Below the pieces are notes generated by a model. The model did not search any database, was not told where the DNA came from, and saw nothing but the letters and a program-made list of their open reading frames with translations. The translations under genes and the position numbers were made by a program. Positions 11,455-22,775 of a stretch of DNA of 64,000 nt are shown piece after piece (position 1 is the stretch's first letter; every line of letters begins with the position of its first letter). The stretch covers positions 161,884-225,883 of the forward strand of contig JAFBJY010000332.1 in assembly GCA_016801885.1 (NCBI GenBank), in the 5' to 3' direction. Origin of the DNA: Toxotes chatareus. Lineage: Eukaryota > Chordata > Actinopteri > Toxotidae.

Positions 11455-11930
11455 ATGAAATTTTAACTTTATGCTCAAGATACTTAACACAGATATTAAC
11501 TGAAAAACAATAGTAGGCAGTTTGCAGTTGAATTCTCTGAAAGTACACAGTGGCAGGACTTCATATCACTTGTGGTAGTATGGCACTAAATTACTATATA
11601 AAATATCAAAGTCATTGCATTTCTTATGGACAGAAAAAAATTAACCCCCTTGCTCAAAAGAGTTCAACACAGATGTATATGTTAGATCAATAGTAGGCAG
11701 TTTGACGGCTGATTACTCTAAGTACACAGTGGCATGAATTCATATGACTTATCGTGACAGCTGTACAGTAAAAACTATTAAAAAAAAAAGTCATTGACTA
11801 TTTTGGGCAGAAAAATTTTTTAAACCCCTTTCCCCAAAATTGAAAACAGTGCATATGTTAAATCAATAGTTATTTGGGCTAGGGACACAGTGGTAGTACC
11901 ACCTTTAAAATTTTTTTACAGTAACATATA
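11455..11930. repeat. ~180-bp direct tandem repeat, about 2.6 copies
   Basis: The landmark 'caatagtaggcagtttg' occurs at 11,508 and 11,688, exactly 180 bases apart, and a decayed third copy is at 11,864. 'tacacagtggca' and 'taacccc..gctcaa' repeat with the same spacing. The third copy is visibly eroded into homopolymers, marking the left edge of the degraded zone. Confidence 0.8.
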
Positions 11931-12239
11931 TATATAAAGAATATTTAAATTATTTCTGGATGCCCCTAGCCTTGCCCCTATTTTTAAAGGTGAGCGTGTT
12001 GTTAATCCCCCGTCCGTAAATTTGTTCAGTCGCATTTGAGATACGAGGGCTGATTTGACTAACGGGAACAAGTAGCGGGGCTTGACCCGTGTTCCCTTTG
12101 GCTCTGTTTTGCCTGCAGCTCAAATTCTCGCTCCTGCCCCTCGTCACCCATTTCCGACTGATCAGGCTATTTTGTTTATTAAGGCCCCAGTGGTGGAACC
12201 CTTTTTTTAATTTTTTTATTATTTTAATTTTTGGGGCCC
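11931..12239. other. Transition into the degraded tandem array
   Basis: Contains 'ctcaaattctcgctcctgcc', a GC-richer patch at 12,000-12,160, then AT-rich sequence. No gene recognised. Confidence 0.4.
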
Positions 12240-12480
12240 CAGCACCGGTGTCGAAGGCCTATTAATCTAATGTTTATTATTAGGGCCGAGCACCCGGGGG
12301 TGCGAAGGCCCCATTTTAAACTAATGTTTATTTTTATTGGGGAGGATGGAGGGCCCCATAAAACTAAATTTTTTTATTATTATTAGGGCCGACACCCAGT
12401 GGTGCGAAGGCCTAATTTTTTAAAAATTTTTTTATTATTATTTTTTTTTTTATTAGGGCCGACACCGGTATGCGAAGGCC
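12240..12480. repeat. Short tandem GGGCC-hairpin repeats (~55-75 bp units)
   Basis: Units of the form (TTATTA)GGGCCGAGCACC...GGTGCGAAGGCC followed by 'taatgttta' recur at about 12,228, 12,283, 12,386 and 12,457. The clearest has GGGCC at 12,283-12,287 pairing with GGCCC at 12,307-12,311, and GCACC at 12,290-12,294 pairing with GGTGC at 12,299-12,303. That makes an imperfect inverted repeat able to fold into a hairpin. I remember very similar sequence as a dispersed element in many teleost genomes; its class is not settled from what is visible here. Confidence 0.75.
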
Positions 12481-15400
12481 TTTTTCAATTTTTCCAAATT
12501 GGGGTAAATCAAAAAAAAGGCAAAACGGGTGAACACGTGTGGGGAAAAACCTTCCCTTTACTTTTTTTTGGGAAATTTTTTATTCCAAAATTCCTTTTTT
12601 TTTTTTCCCTGGATCTATGGGGTTTTTTGGAACAAAAATCTCGGGCCCTTGAAAAATCCCCCCCCCTTTTGGTTTTATGGGTTGGTAAATAAAAAATTTT
12701 TCCCCCCCAAAAATTTTCCTTCAAAAAATTGGCCATTTTTTTGGTTTTTTTTTTGGGTTTTCACCTTGGTTTTTGGGGAACCGGAAAAGGTTTTGTAAAC
12801 CATATCTTGGACCTCACCTAAAAAAAATTTTCCAAAATTTAAAAAATTTTTTCCTTTAAAAATTTTGGGGGCCCTTTCCCCAAAAGTTGAGGGGTTTTAA
12901 AAGGGCCCTTTTATGTTAAAAACTTCCCCAAATTTAAACCCCGAGCTATGGGCCCCAGTTAAAAAACTCCGTTTTAGGGCCCCCGTGGTAAAGGAAATAA
13001 TGTTTTATATGGGTGATGGGGAAAAGGAAATGGGGACTCTGGTACCTTTTATTTTCCCCCTTTTTTTAAATTAAAAAGGGGCGACCCGATATCCCTTGCA
13101 ACTTTAATTTTTTTAAATTCCCCCCAAACAACTCATTTTCACCCTTCCCATGCTCTAAAACCCGAAATTTGGCATCATCGGGTCTGGTGAAAAATTTGTT
13201 TTTTTCTTTTAAAGGGGGGGAAAAACCCACCCCCCCTTTTAAATTTTTTCAAAACCCCCTCCCTTTGGGCATTTGTCAGGGGTGCATGAAAATTGGTTTT
13301 GATCATGGACACAAAAAAGTCTTTTGCCCCTTTCCTCAACCCAACGGAAGTCCCATTGTGGTGGAAGTTGGCATTTAAGGGCCCATTGGGTTTTGGACGA
13401 ACTCGTGAAAAGGTTCACCTGATCCACTTCATATTTGGGCCTCACCTCAAGACCATATGATAAAAAAATTTAAAGGTTTTTCTCTAAGTTAAGGGCTGGC
13501 CTCGGGCCCCCAAAGTTTATTTTTGGGGTGAATTTTCCATGACATTTGAAGGCTTAAAATCCTACACCCAAACATCTTAAACTTCATAAAAGCTTGATGG
13601 GCTCCCCGGAGCCTCCATTTTAAAACCCCCCCTTATTGGGGTCCCTGCTGGTAAAGAAATATTTTTACTCTGAAGTGTCTGCTCCTTAATAGTTGCCCCG
13701 GGCGGTTTCTGCTCAAAACCCTTCCCTATTTGGGGTGATTTCATTAAAAAAGGCCCGTGAAGCTGGGTGCTGGCATCTGTGTGGGGTGCAATGGGATCCT
13801 CCCTGAAATTTTTGGTTTTAATGACCTTAACCCCTCTATGACCCAAAAAAATTCATACACACTTCTTGGGGGCGGGTCCTTCTGATGGGGTTTTGTAATT
13901 GGAGGGAAAATGGCTCAACTCCCCCCTTAAAATTTTTAAAATCCCCCTCCCATTTTTTTTTTTGGAGTGAAGATGAAAATGGTACACAAAAGCCTTCCGG
14001 GCCAAAAAATCTTGAACCATGACCTCAACCTAGCGGGAAGTCGGCCATTTGTTTTTAAATTTAGTCTTTCCACCATTGGTATCGACCCCGTGGGGGGTTT
14101 CCCCGATCCTTTATCGTGGTCACCTAAAGACCATGATGATCAAAAGTTATCAAGGCTTTTCTCTAAGTTAAAGGGCTGGCCCTTTGTGGCTCCCAAAAGT
14201 TGATGGCTTTGGTGTTTGCCATGACTTTTTGGCTCTCCGCCCAACATCTTTATCAAACATCTTCAAACTTCATGGATGATGGGGCTCTGCCTGAACCTCA
14301 TTTTAAAATCCCCTTCTCTGGCCCCCCCTGCTGGCGGAAATAACCTTTTTTATTGGCTGCTGGGGAGAGAGGAGAGGGACAGGAGGACTCGGGTCTCTTG
14401 CGGGCCGCCGACCCCCTGGTATAAAGGTCAAAAGGGCCCGTCATGCTGCTTGCACTTTAATTTTTTTATTATTTTTTTTTTTTCCCCCCAAACAACTCTT
14501 TTTTAAACCCCTTTCTAAAAACTGAAATTTACTCATCAGGTCTGGTAAAAAATTTGATATTTTGGTCGTTGAAAATGGGGGGGCCAAAAAAATCATGCGT
14601 TGTTTTTTTAAAAACCCCCCCCATTGGGCTTAGTTTGTCATAGGTGCGAAAATTGGTAAAATTTGATCATCGGACACCAAAAAGTCTCTTGACACCTGAC
14701 TCAACCAACAGGAATCCGCCTTTGGGGGTTTGGAATTGGCGATTTTGGGAAATACACCATTGGTTCGGGGAAAGAACTGTGCTGGGATTTCACCTGATCC
14801 ATTTTTTGGTGGACCTCACCTCAAATATGATCAAAAGTTAAAAAAACTTTCTTAAGTTAAGGGCTTAGCCTCTGGGGCCCCCCAAATTTTAAGTGGGTTT
14901 GGTAAATTTTTCCCTTTACATTTGGGGCTCCCCGCCCAAATACTTTACCCAAACATCTTAAATTTATGGCGGGGCTCTCCCCTAAACGCCTCCTTTAAAA
15001 TCCGCCTTTCTTCCCTCGTGGGGTATATTTTACTCAAAAAGTGCTGCTCCTTAATAGTTGACACCATGGGTTTCTGCTCTAAAACCTTTAACTACTTGGT
15101 AACTACTTTTAAAAGGCGTGAAGCGGGGTAATTTTGGGTGTGGCCCGACCCCTAATAAAATTTCTTTTGGGTTTTTGGGTTTAACCCCTATGATTAAAAT
15201 TTTTTGTTCTTAGGGGCCTGACTCTGAGGGGGTTTTTGAATTGGGGGGAAAATGGCCCCAACCCCCCTTGAATTTAAAAATCCCCCTCTCCATGGGTTTT
15301 TTTTGAAAGAAAATGGTAAAATAAGACCTTCCACCAAAAAAGTCTTTGACCCCAAAAACTCAACCTAGCAGGAAGTGGATTTTTTTTTGGGGGCCCCAAA

Positions 15401-15832
15401 ATTTTCCTCTTTCCACCATTGTTTAGCAAACTGTCTAATTTTCCCCGATCAACTTCATATCGATGGCCTCACCTCAAGACCATGATGATAAAAAAGTTAT
15501 AAAAGGCTTTTCTCTAATTTAAAAGGGCGTCCCTCTGTGGCCTAAAGTTAAAGGGTTTGGTGAATTTCTGACTTTTTGAATGGCTCTCCGTCCATACTTT
15601 TCAAACATCTTAAATTTCCCCAGGCATAGGGGGCTCTCCCGCACTCCTTTGTCAAACTCCCCCTCGGGCGCCTGCGGGTAACAGGAAATAACCTGTTTGT
15701 ACTAGGGCGTGTACTGGGGAAAGGGGAAAGGGACTGGGGGACCGTCTTTTTTCTTGGCTCGACTCGGGGTCCCCAAAAATGGGGCCCCCAAATCGCTTTC
15801 TTGCAGTTTTAAATTTAAATGGTTTGTTGGGG

Positions 15833-15860
15833 TTTTTTTTTTTTTTTTTTTTTTTTTTTT
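15833..15860. repeat. Poly-T tract, 28 bases
   Basis: Longest homopolymer in the window, at the position where other units carry (ATT)n. It probably replaced or was miscalled from such a tract. Confidence 0.8.
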
Positions 15861-18534
15861 CCTCCCAAACAACTGCATTTTCAACCTTTACTCAAAAACC
15901 CCTAAAATTTTGCACCTCATCAGGTCTGTAAAAAAATTTGATTTTTTAAATGTCGTTGAAAAATGGGGGGCCAAATTTATAGCGCCCCTTAAAATTTTTA
16001 AAAACCCCCCTCCCATTGGGCTTGTTTTGGTCATAAAAATTGGTACAGTTGATCATAGACACACCAAAGTCTTTTGCCCCAATGACTCAACCCAGGAAGC
16101 CCGATTGTGGGAAGTTGGGATTTGGAAACCATTGGTATGCGGGCAACCCGTCTGGGGATTTCACCACCCACTTCTTTTGGTGGACCTCTTTAAGGGGAAA
16201 TGTAAAAAAGTTATAAAAGGTTTTTCTCAAATTTAAAAGGGGGTGGCCTCTTGGCCCCCCAAATTTAGTTTTGGTAAATTTTTTCCATACATTTGAAGGG
16301 TCTCCGTCCATACTTTACCCAAAACTCTTCAAACTTCAAGCAGTGGGGGCTCTGCCCAAACCCTCCATTTTCCTCCCCCTTTCCGGGGCGTCCCTGCTGG
16401 AAAAAGATTTTTTTACTCTAAAGTGTACTGCTAATAATTTGAAACCATCCGGTTTCTGCTCTAAACCCCCCAACTTTTGGTGAAGTTTTCCTTATAAGGG
16501 GAAGCTGGGTAAATGCACCCGGTGGCCCGGGAAAACTAACGATCCTACCCCTGAAATTACGTTTGGTTTGTGGCCTTTAAACCCCTTTTGACCCTAAAAA
16601 TTCATACCCGTTCTTGGGCTGGTCCTGACTCTGAGGGGGTTTTTTGGGTGGGGGGAAAAAGGGCCAACGCGCCCCTTGAATTTAAAATACCCTCTCCTGG
16701 GGGTTTTTTTGGGTAAAATGAAAATCGGTACAAAAAAGAACCTTCTGACCACAAAAAGTCTCTTGACACCATGACCTAAACCCCAGCGGGAAAGTCCCAT
16801 TTGTTTTGGCCCAAATTTGGCTTTCCACCTTTGGAGGGCCCCCGACAGTGCGGGTTTCCCCCGATAAACCTATCTGGTGGCCCTCACCTCAAGACCATGA
16901 TGATAAAAAAAGTTATAAAAACTTTCTCTAATTTAAAAGGTTTTGGCCTCTGGGGCCGCCAAGCGGTGGCTTTTGGTGTTTGTGACATTTTGAATGGCTC
17001 TCCCCACATCTTTATCAAACATCTTCAAACTTCATGAGCATGTGGGCTCTCCCCTGAACGCTCCTATGTAAACCCGCCTTACTCGTGGCCCCCTGCTGGT
17101 AACGGAAAAACCTTTTGTACTATGGCGTGTACGGGGGAAAGAGGGAAAGGGACATGGGGGGATCTGGTACTCTTGGCTGCTGGTTTTCCCGATCCGGGTG
17201 AAAGGGGGTGCGGGGGCCCCCCCGCTCTTGCGCTTTATTTGTGTGTGTTTTTATTATTTAAAAAAATTTTCAACCCCCATTTAAAAAACCCCGAATTTTG
17301 CACCTCATCAGGTCTGGTGAAAAAAAAATTTTTTATGTTTGAAATGGGGGGCCAAATAACCCCATGGCCCCCCTTAAAATTTTTTCAAAACCCCCCCCCC
17401 ATTGGGCAGTTTGTCTGGGTGCAGGGAAAATTTGGAAAAAGTTGACATGACCCCAACCAAAAATCCTTTTTTCAAACCCAACCCAACAGGAAGTCCGCCA
17501 TTTTGGGGTTACGGGTAGCAAATACACCATTGGTTGCGGGAATTCTTTTGGGATTTCCCTGATCCCTTCATATTTATCACCTCAAACCATGAGAAAAAAT
17601 TTTAAAAAGGGCTTTCTATTAAACTGCCTCTGTGGCCCCAAAGGGGTTTTTAAATGTTGGTAATTTGCCCAAACTTTTGGGGGCTCCCCCCCAAACCCTT
17701 TTAAACATTTAAACCTAAACGATCGGGCTCCCTGCCCGGAACCTCCATTAAAATTTTGTTATCCTTCCCCTTGTAAAAATACCATTTTACTCTAAAGTTT
17801 TTATGTAAATTGGCAACGGCGGTTTTCTCCCCTTAATATTGGTGAGTCAAAAAAAACCCTGAACTGGGTGAATGGCACTGTGGGGGGCCGAATTTTGCTC
17901 CCCTATTGAAATTCGTTTTGGTTTTTCCTTAACCACCTCCAGTCAAAAATTTCCACAATTTTTGGGCGGCCCTGGGCTTGGGGGGTTTTTTTTGGGAAGG
18001 GGAAAAAGGGTCCACGCCCAAAATTTAAAAATCCCCTCTCCATAGGGTTTTTTTTTAAAGGGGGAAATAAAATTTTTTCCGCCTTTCCGGGCCCAAAAAC
18101 TTTGCCCCATGCCCCAAAGGGGGAAAGGGCCATTTGTTTTGGCCCCTTTTCGTTTTTCCCCATTGGGGTCAAACAACTCGTGCTGGATTTTAATAATTAT
18201 ATTTTACCCCCAAAACCCAATGAAAAAATTTAAAAACTTCCTCTAAAAGGGCTGGCCTCGGGCCCTTAAAATTAAATTTTTGGTGTTTGAAATGCAAATG
18301 GTCTCCCCCTATTTTCAAAACTTCCCAAAGGGTTGGAAGGTTGGGGTCCATTTTCAACCCGCCTTGCCCTGTTTTAAAAAACCGTTTGTATTGGGCGTTT
18401 GGGGAAAAAAGGGACTGGGACTCTGGTTTTCTGACCCTCATTTGGCCCAAAAGGGGCAAAGTTCGTTTTTCTTAGTTTGGTTGTTTCCCCCCGAGCAGGG
18501 GTGGTAAAGGCCAAATTTTAAGGGTTTATTATTT

Positions 18535-18725
18535 TACCCCAAACCGGGTTCGGGCCCCAAAATTTAATTCTAAAATGTTTATTGGCGGCCCAGGGGGAAA
18601 AGCCTTTTTTTTTGAATGTTTATTAATAGGCCAAGGGGCTATTTTTAATTTTTTTATTTTTAAGGGGCCGGAAGTGGTCAAGGCCTAATATAATTAATGT
18701 TTTTATTTTAAATTTTTATTTTTAT
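18535..18725. repeat. GGGCC-hairpin sub-array inside the tandem array
   Basis: Three to four eroded copies of the short hairpin unit (cgggccccaaaa, then ctaaaatgtttattggcggcc, then gtttattaataggcc, then aaggggccggaagtgg) lie between dimer units 4 and 5. They explain the longer spacing there. Confidence 0.6.
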
Positions 18726-21195
18726 TATTTGTCCTCCCAAACCTGATTTTTTTCCATGCTCAACCCCCTTGAAATTTTCCCTCATGGGTTGGTAAAAATT
18801 TGAATGGTCTTTAAAAAATGGGGGCCAAAAAAGGGAATTTTCAAACCCCCTCCCAGGGCGTTTGTTGGGGCAAAAATTGGTACTGTTGTCTCCAGACACC
18901 AAAAGTTCGACCCATGACCTCCCAAACCCCTTTGTGGTAATTTGGCTTTTTGGAAATCACCTTTGGTTGGGGCAATCGTGCGTTTTGATCCATTAATTTT
19001 TGGGGTGGCCTCCCTCAAACCATATATCAAAAATTTAAAATTTTTCTAAGTTAAGGCGGGCCCTGGCCCCAAAAGATTTTAAAAATTTGGGACTTTTGGG
19101 GAAAACCCTAGTCTTACTTTTAAAACCTTTTAAATTTCTGGCTTGAGGGGCTCCCTGACATAATTAAAACCCCCCACCAGGTTGAAAAGGCCTTTTTTAT
19201 CTAAAATTTTAAATATTGCAATGGGCGGTTTCTGTTACAACCTTCCCCCAATTTTGGGTGAATTTTATTATAAAGGCCGGAAGTGGTGCGGCATTTTTTT
19301 TTTAAAAAGGATCCAAGGGTAAAATTATTTATTTAATTTTTTAAATTTTGCCCCCAAAAATTTTTTTAAACTTCTTGGGGCGGGTCCTAATCTGTGGGGT
19401 TTTTTTTTTAATTGGGGGGAAAAAATTTCCCCAAAAGGCCTTAAAATTTTAAAACCCCCCCCCATAGGGTTTTTTAATCAGATGGTGGGGTACACAAAGA
19501 ATTTTTCCGGGTTTTAAAATCCTTGCAATGCCCCAAACCCTGCGGGCGGCCATTTTGTTTTTTTGCCATTCGTGCCCACCTTGGTAGGGAACAACTCTCT
19601 GGGGTTTCCCATTTCCATACTTGGCTCCCTCAAATTATCAAAATTTAAAAAGGTTTTCCCTCAAATTAAAATTTGGCCCTGGCTTTAAGGGGGTTAAAAG
19701 GTTGGTAATTTGCCTGCTTTTTGGGGCTCCCCCTCCCAACTTTTAAACATTTAAACCTGAGCTGGGGGCTCTGTGAGCTCCAATGTCAAACCCCCCTTTT
19801 CTTGGGCCCCCTGCTGGTAACGAAAAACCTGTTTTTATAGGTTACGGGGAAGGGAAAAAGGGACATGGGAACTCGGGGCCCGTTTTTTGACCCCCCCTTA
19901 AGGGTCAGCCCGTTGGCGAAAATTTAATTAATTTATTAATTTTTTTTTATTTTATTATTCCTCCCAAACAATGCATTTTAAACCCCTTCCCCTTTTAAAA
20001 AACCCAAATTTGCCCTAGGTCGGGTGAAAAATTTGATATTTTTATAATTTAATCCAAAATATGGCCTTAAAAATTTAAAAACCCCCCCCCTTTGGGGCCC
20101 CTTTTGCTGGTCAAAAAATCCTTTTGTTATCATCGGGGAAAAAATCTCTGACCTGACCTCAACAAGGAATGCCTTGTTGGAATTAATTTTAAAAATAAAT
20201 TTTTTTTCCAACTCTTAGATTTCCCTGTCCCTTTTTGGGGGACTCATAAACTGTAAAAAAATTTAAAATTTTTTAAAGTTAAAGGGGCTCCTCTGGGCCC
20301 CCTTAAATTTTAAACTTTGGTGTTTTCCCCGGGCTTTTGAATGTTCCTCCATATCAACCCAAACCCAAAAGCTCGGGCCCTGTAACCTCCAAAAACCCCG
20401 CCATTGGGCCCCGTGGTGGGAAATCCCATTTTACTCTGAAGTTACGCCCTTTAATATTGGGGAAACCATCGGCTTGGTTTTCTCTTAAACCTTCAATTTT
20501 ACTTGGTTTTTAATTAAAAAAAAGGCCGAACGGGGTAAGGCCGTGTGGGGCGCAACTAACCCCTAGCCGTAAATTCGTTTGGTTGTATTAACCACCTCGT
20601 CATAAAATTTCAACACGTTTTTGGGGGGCTGGTCCTGACTGAGGGGGTTTTTTGTAATTGGAAAGGAAAATGGCTCAAAACCCCCCCAAATAAAAAATCC
20701 CCCTCCCTTGGGTTTTTAATCGAAGAGTTACAAAAAACCTTCCGGGCCTAAAAGTCTTTAAATGATCAACCCAGCGGAATGGCCTTTTTTTTTGGGAAAT
20801 TTTCTTTCCACCACTGGTTCGATAAATTCGTGCGGGGATTTCACCGATCAACCATATCTGGTGGACCTCATAAGACCATGATGATCAAAAAGTTATGAGA
20901 CTTTCTCTAATTTAAAAGGGGCGTGGCCTCTGGGGCCCCCCTTGATGCGTTTGGGGGTGCCTGACATTTGAATGGCTCCCCGTCCAACTTTATAAAAACA
21001 TTTTAAAACTTCATGAGCATGATGGGCTCTCCCACGGCCCCATATGTCAAACTCCCGCCTTCCCTTGGGCCCTCGTAACAGAAATAACCTGTTTGTACTA
21101 TGCGTGCGGGGAAAAAAGAGGAAAAAGGAGGACCCCGGTATCTTGGCTCCCCCCGGGCTATCCCGGGTCCCCGGGGGGGTGGGGGTAGGGCCCCC

Positions 21196-21229
21196 AAAAA
21201 GCACGGGGGTGCGAAGGCCTTTTTTAGAA

Positions 21230-21279
<50 letters not shown>

Positions 21280-21280
21280 C
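21196..21280. repeat. Hairpin unit plus (ATT)n between array units 6 and 7
   Basis: 'agcacgggggtgcgaaggcc' at about 21,200-21,219 is the right arm and loop of the hairpin unit. A pure ATT run of about 13 units follows at 21,239-21,278. Confidence 0.7.
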
Positions 21281-22599
21281 CCCCAAAACAACTTTTTTAA
21301 ACCCCCTTCCCCCATGCTCAAAACCCCTAAATTTTTGCCTCATCATTGGTGAAAATTTGATATTTTTAATTGTTTAAATGGGGGGAAATCCCCCCACCTT
21401 AAATTTTTCAAAACCCCCCCCCCATTGGGCAGTTTGTCATGGTGGAATTGGTAAAATATTGATCTCGAGCCCAAAAAATCTTTGACCCTGACCTAAACAA
21501 CAAATCCACCATTGGGGGAATTTGGGCGTTTTTGGGAAATACACCATTGGTATGGACGAACTGTCTGGGTTCCTGATCCACTTCTATCTGGGGGACTACC
21601 CAAGACCATGTGATCAAAAGTTATCAAGGTTTTTCTCTAAGTTGGGGGCGTGGCCTCTGTGGCCCCCAAATTGATAGGTTTGGTGAATTTGCCTGCATTT
21701 GAATGGCTCTCGTCCACATACTTTTCAAACATCTTCAAACTTCATGAGCTTGATCGGGGCTCTCCCCCAAACGCCTCCATTTTCAAACCCCCCTTCTGGG
21801 GGCCCCCTGCGGGAACGGGAAATGACCTATTTTACCAAAATTACTGCCCCTTTGTTGCCCATTTTGGTTTCTGCTCTACATCCTTCCCAACTCGGTAAAG
21901 CCATTATAAAGGCGTAAACTGGGTGCAACATCTGTGTGGTTTGACACTGGACCCCTCGCCGTAAAATTTCTTTTGGTTTTGGGAAAACCACCTCCTATGA
22001 TCCAAAAAATTCATACCCCACGTTCTTGGGGCTGGCCCTAAAAATCTGAGGGGGTTTTTTGAATTGGGCGGGGCAAAAGGGTAACGGCCCCCCCAAATTA
22101 AAATACCCCTCTCCGGGGTTTTTTGGATTTAAAAGAGGGCCGGACAAAAGAACCTTCTTAAAAAAAAGTCTCTTGACCCATGACCTCAACCTAGCAGGAA
22201 GTCGGCCATTTTTTTTTTGGGGAAATTTCCTTTTCCCCCATTTTTATCGGGAAAACCCGTGGGGTTTCCCCGATCAACCATATCGGTGGACCTCACCTCA
22301 AGACCATGATGATAAAAAAGTTATAAAAGGTTTTTCTCAAATTTAAAGGCGTGGCCTCTGTGGCTCCCAAAGGGTTGATGGCGTTTGGTGAATTTGCCAT
22401 GACATTTTAATGGCTCTCCGTCCAATTTTTATAAACATCTTAAAACTTCATGGCAGTGAGGCTCTGCCTGAGCATCCTTTGAAAAACTCCCTCCTTCCCC
22501 CTGCGTAACAGAAAAAACCTGTTTTCCTGGCGTGTCTGGGGGAAGGGGGGGACGGGGAGGACTCTGGCTCTTGCTCCCCCCGGCTATGTCGATAAAGGG

Positions 22600-22775
22600 G
22601 GTCACCCGGCCCGCCGGCCCTTAAATTAATGGGGGAGCAGGGGTTGAAACCCTATTGAATTCTAATGTTTATTGGGCCCCGAGCACGGTTTTTAAAAACC
22701 CTATTTTTTTTGTAATGTTTATTGGGGCCCCCGAGAAGGGGTGAAACCCCTTTTTAAAATTCTAATTTTTTATTA
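22600..22775. repeat. GGGCC-hairpin sub-array between array units 7 and 8
   Basis: Three eroded copies of the short unit (gagcacgg with aatgtttattggggcccc) account for the largest inter-landmark distance, about 1.5 kb. Confidence 0.6.

Noticed and set aside
15709..16236. 175-aa plus-strand open frame
   Set aside because: It runs through poly-T and several homopolymer blocks inside the tandem array. The frame is not kept in other units and shows no family motif.
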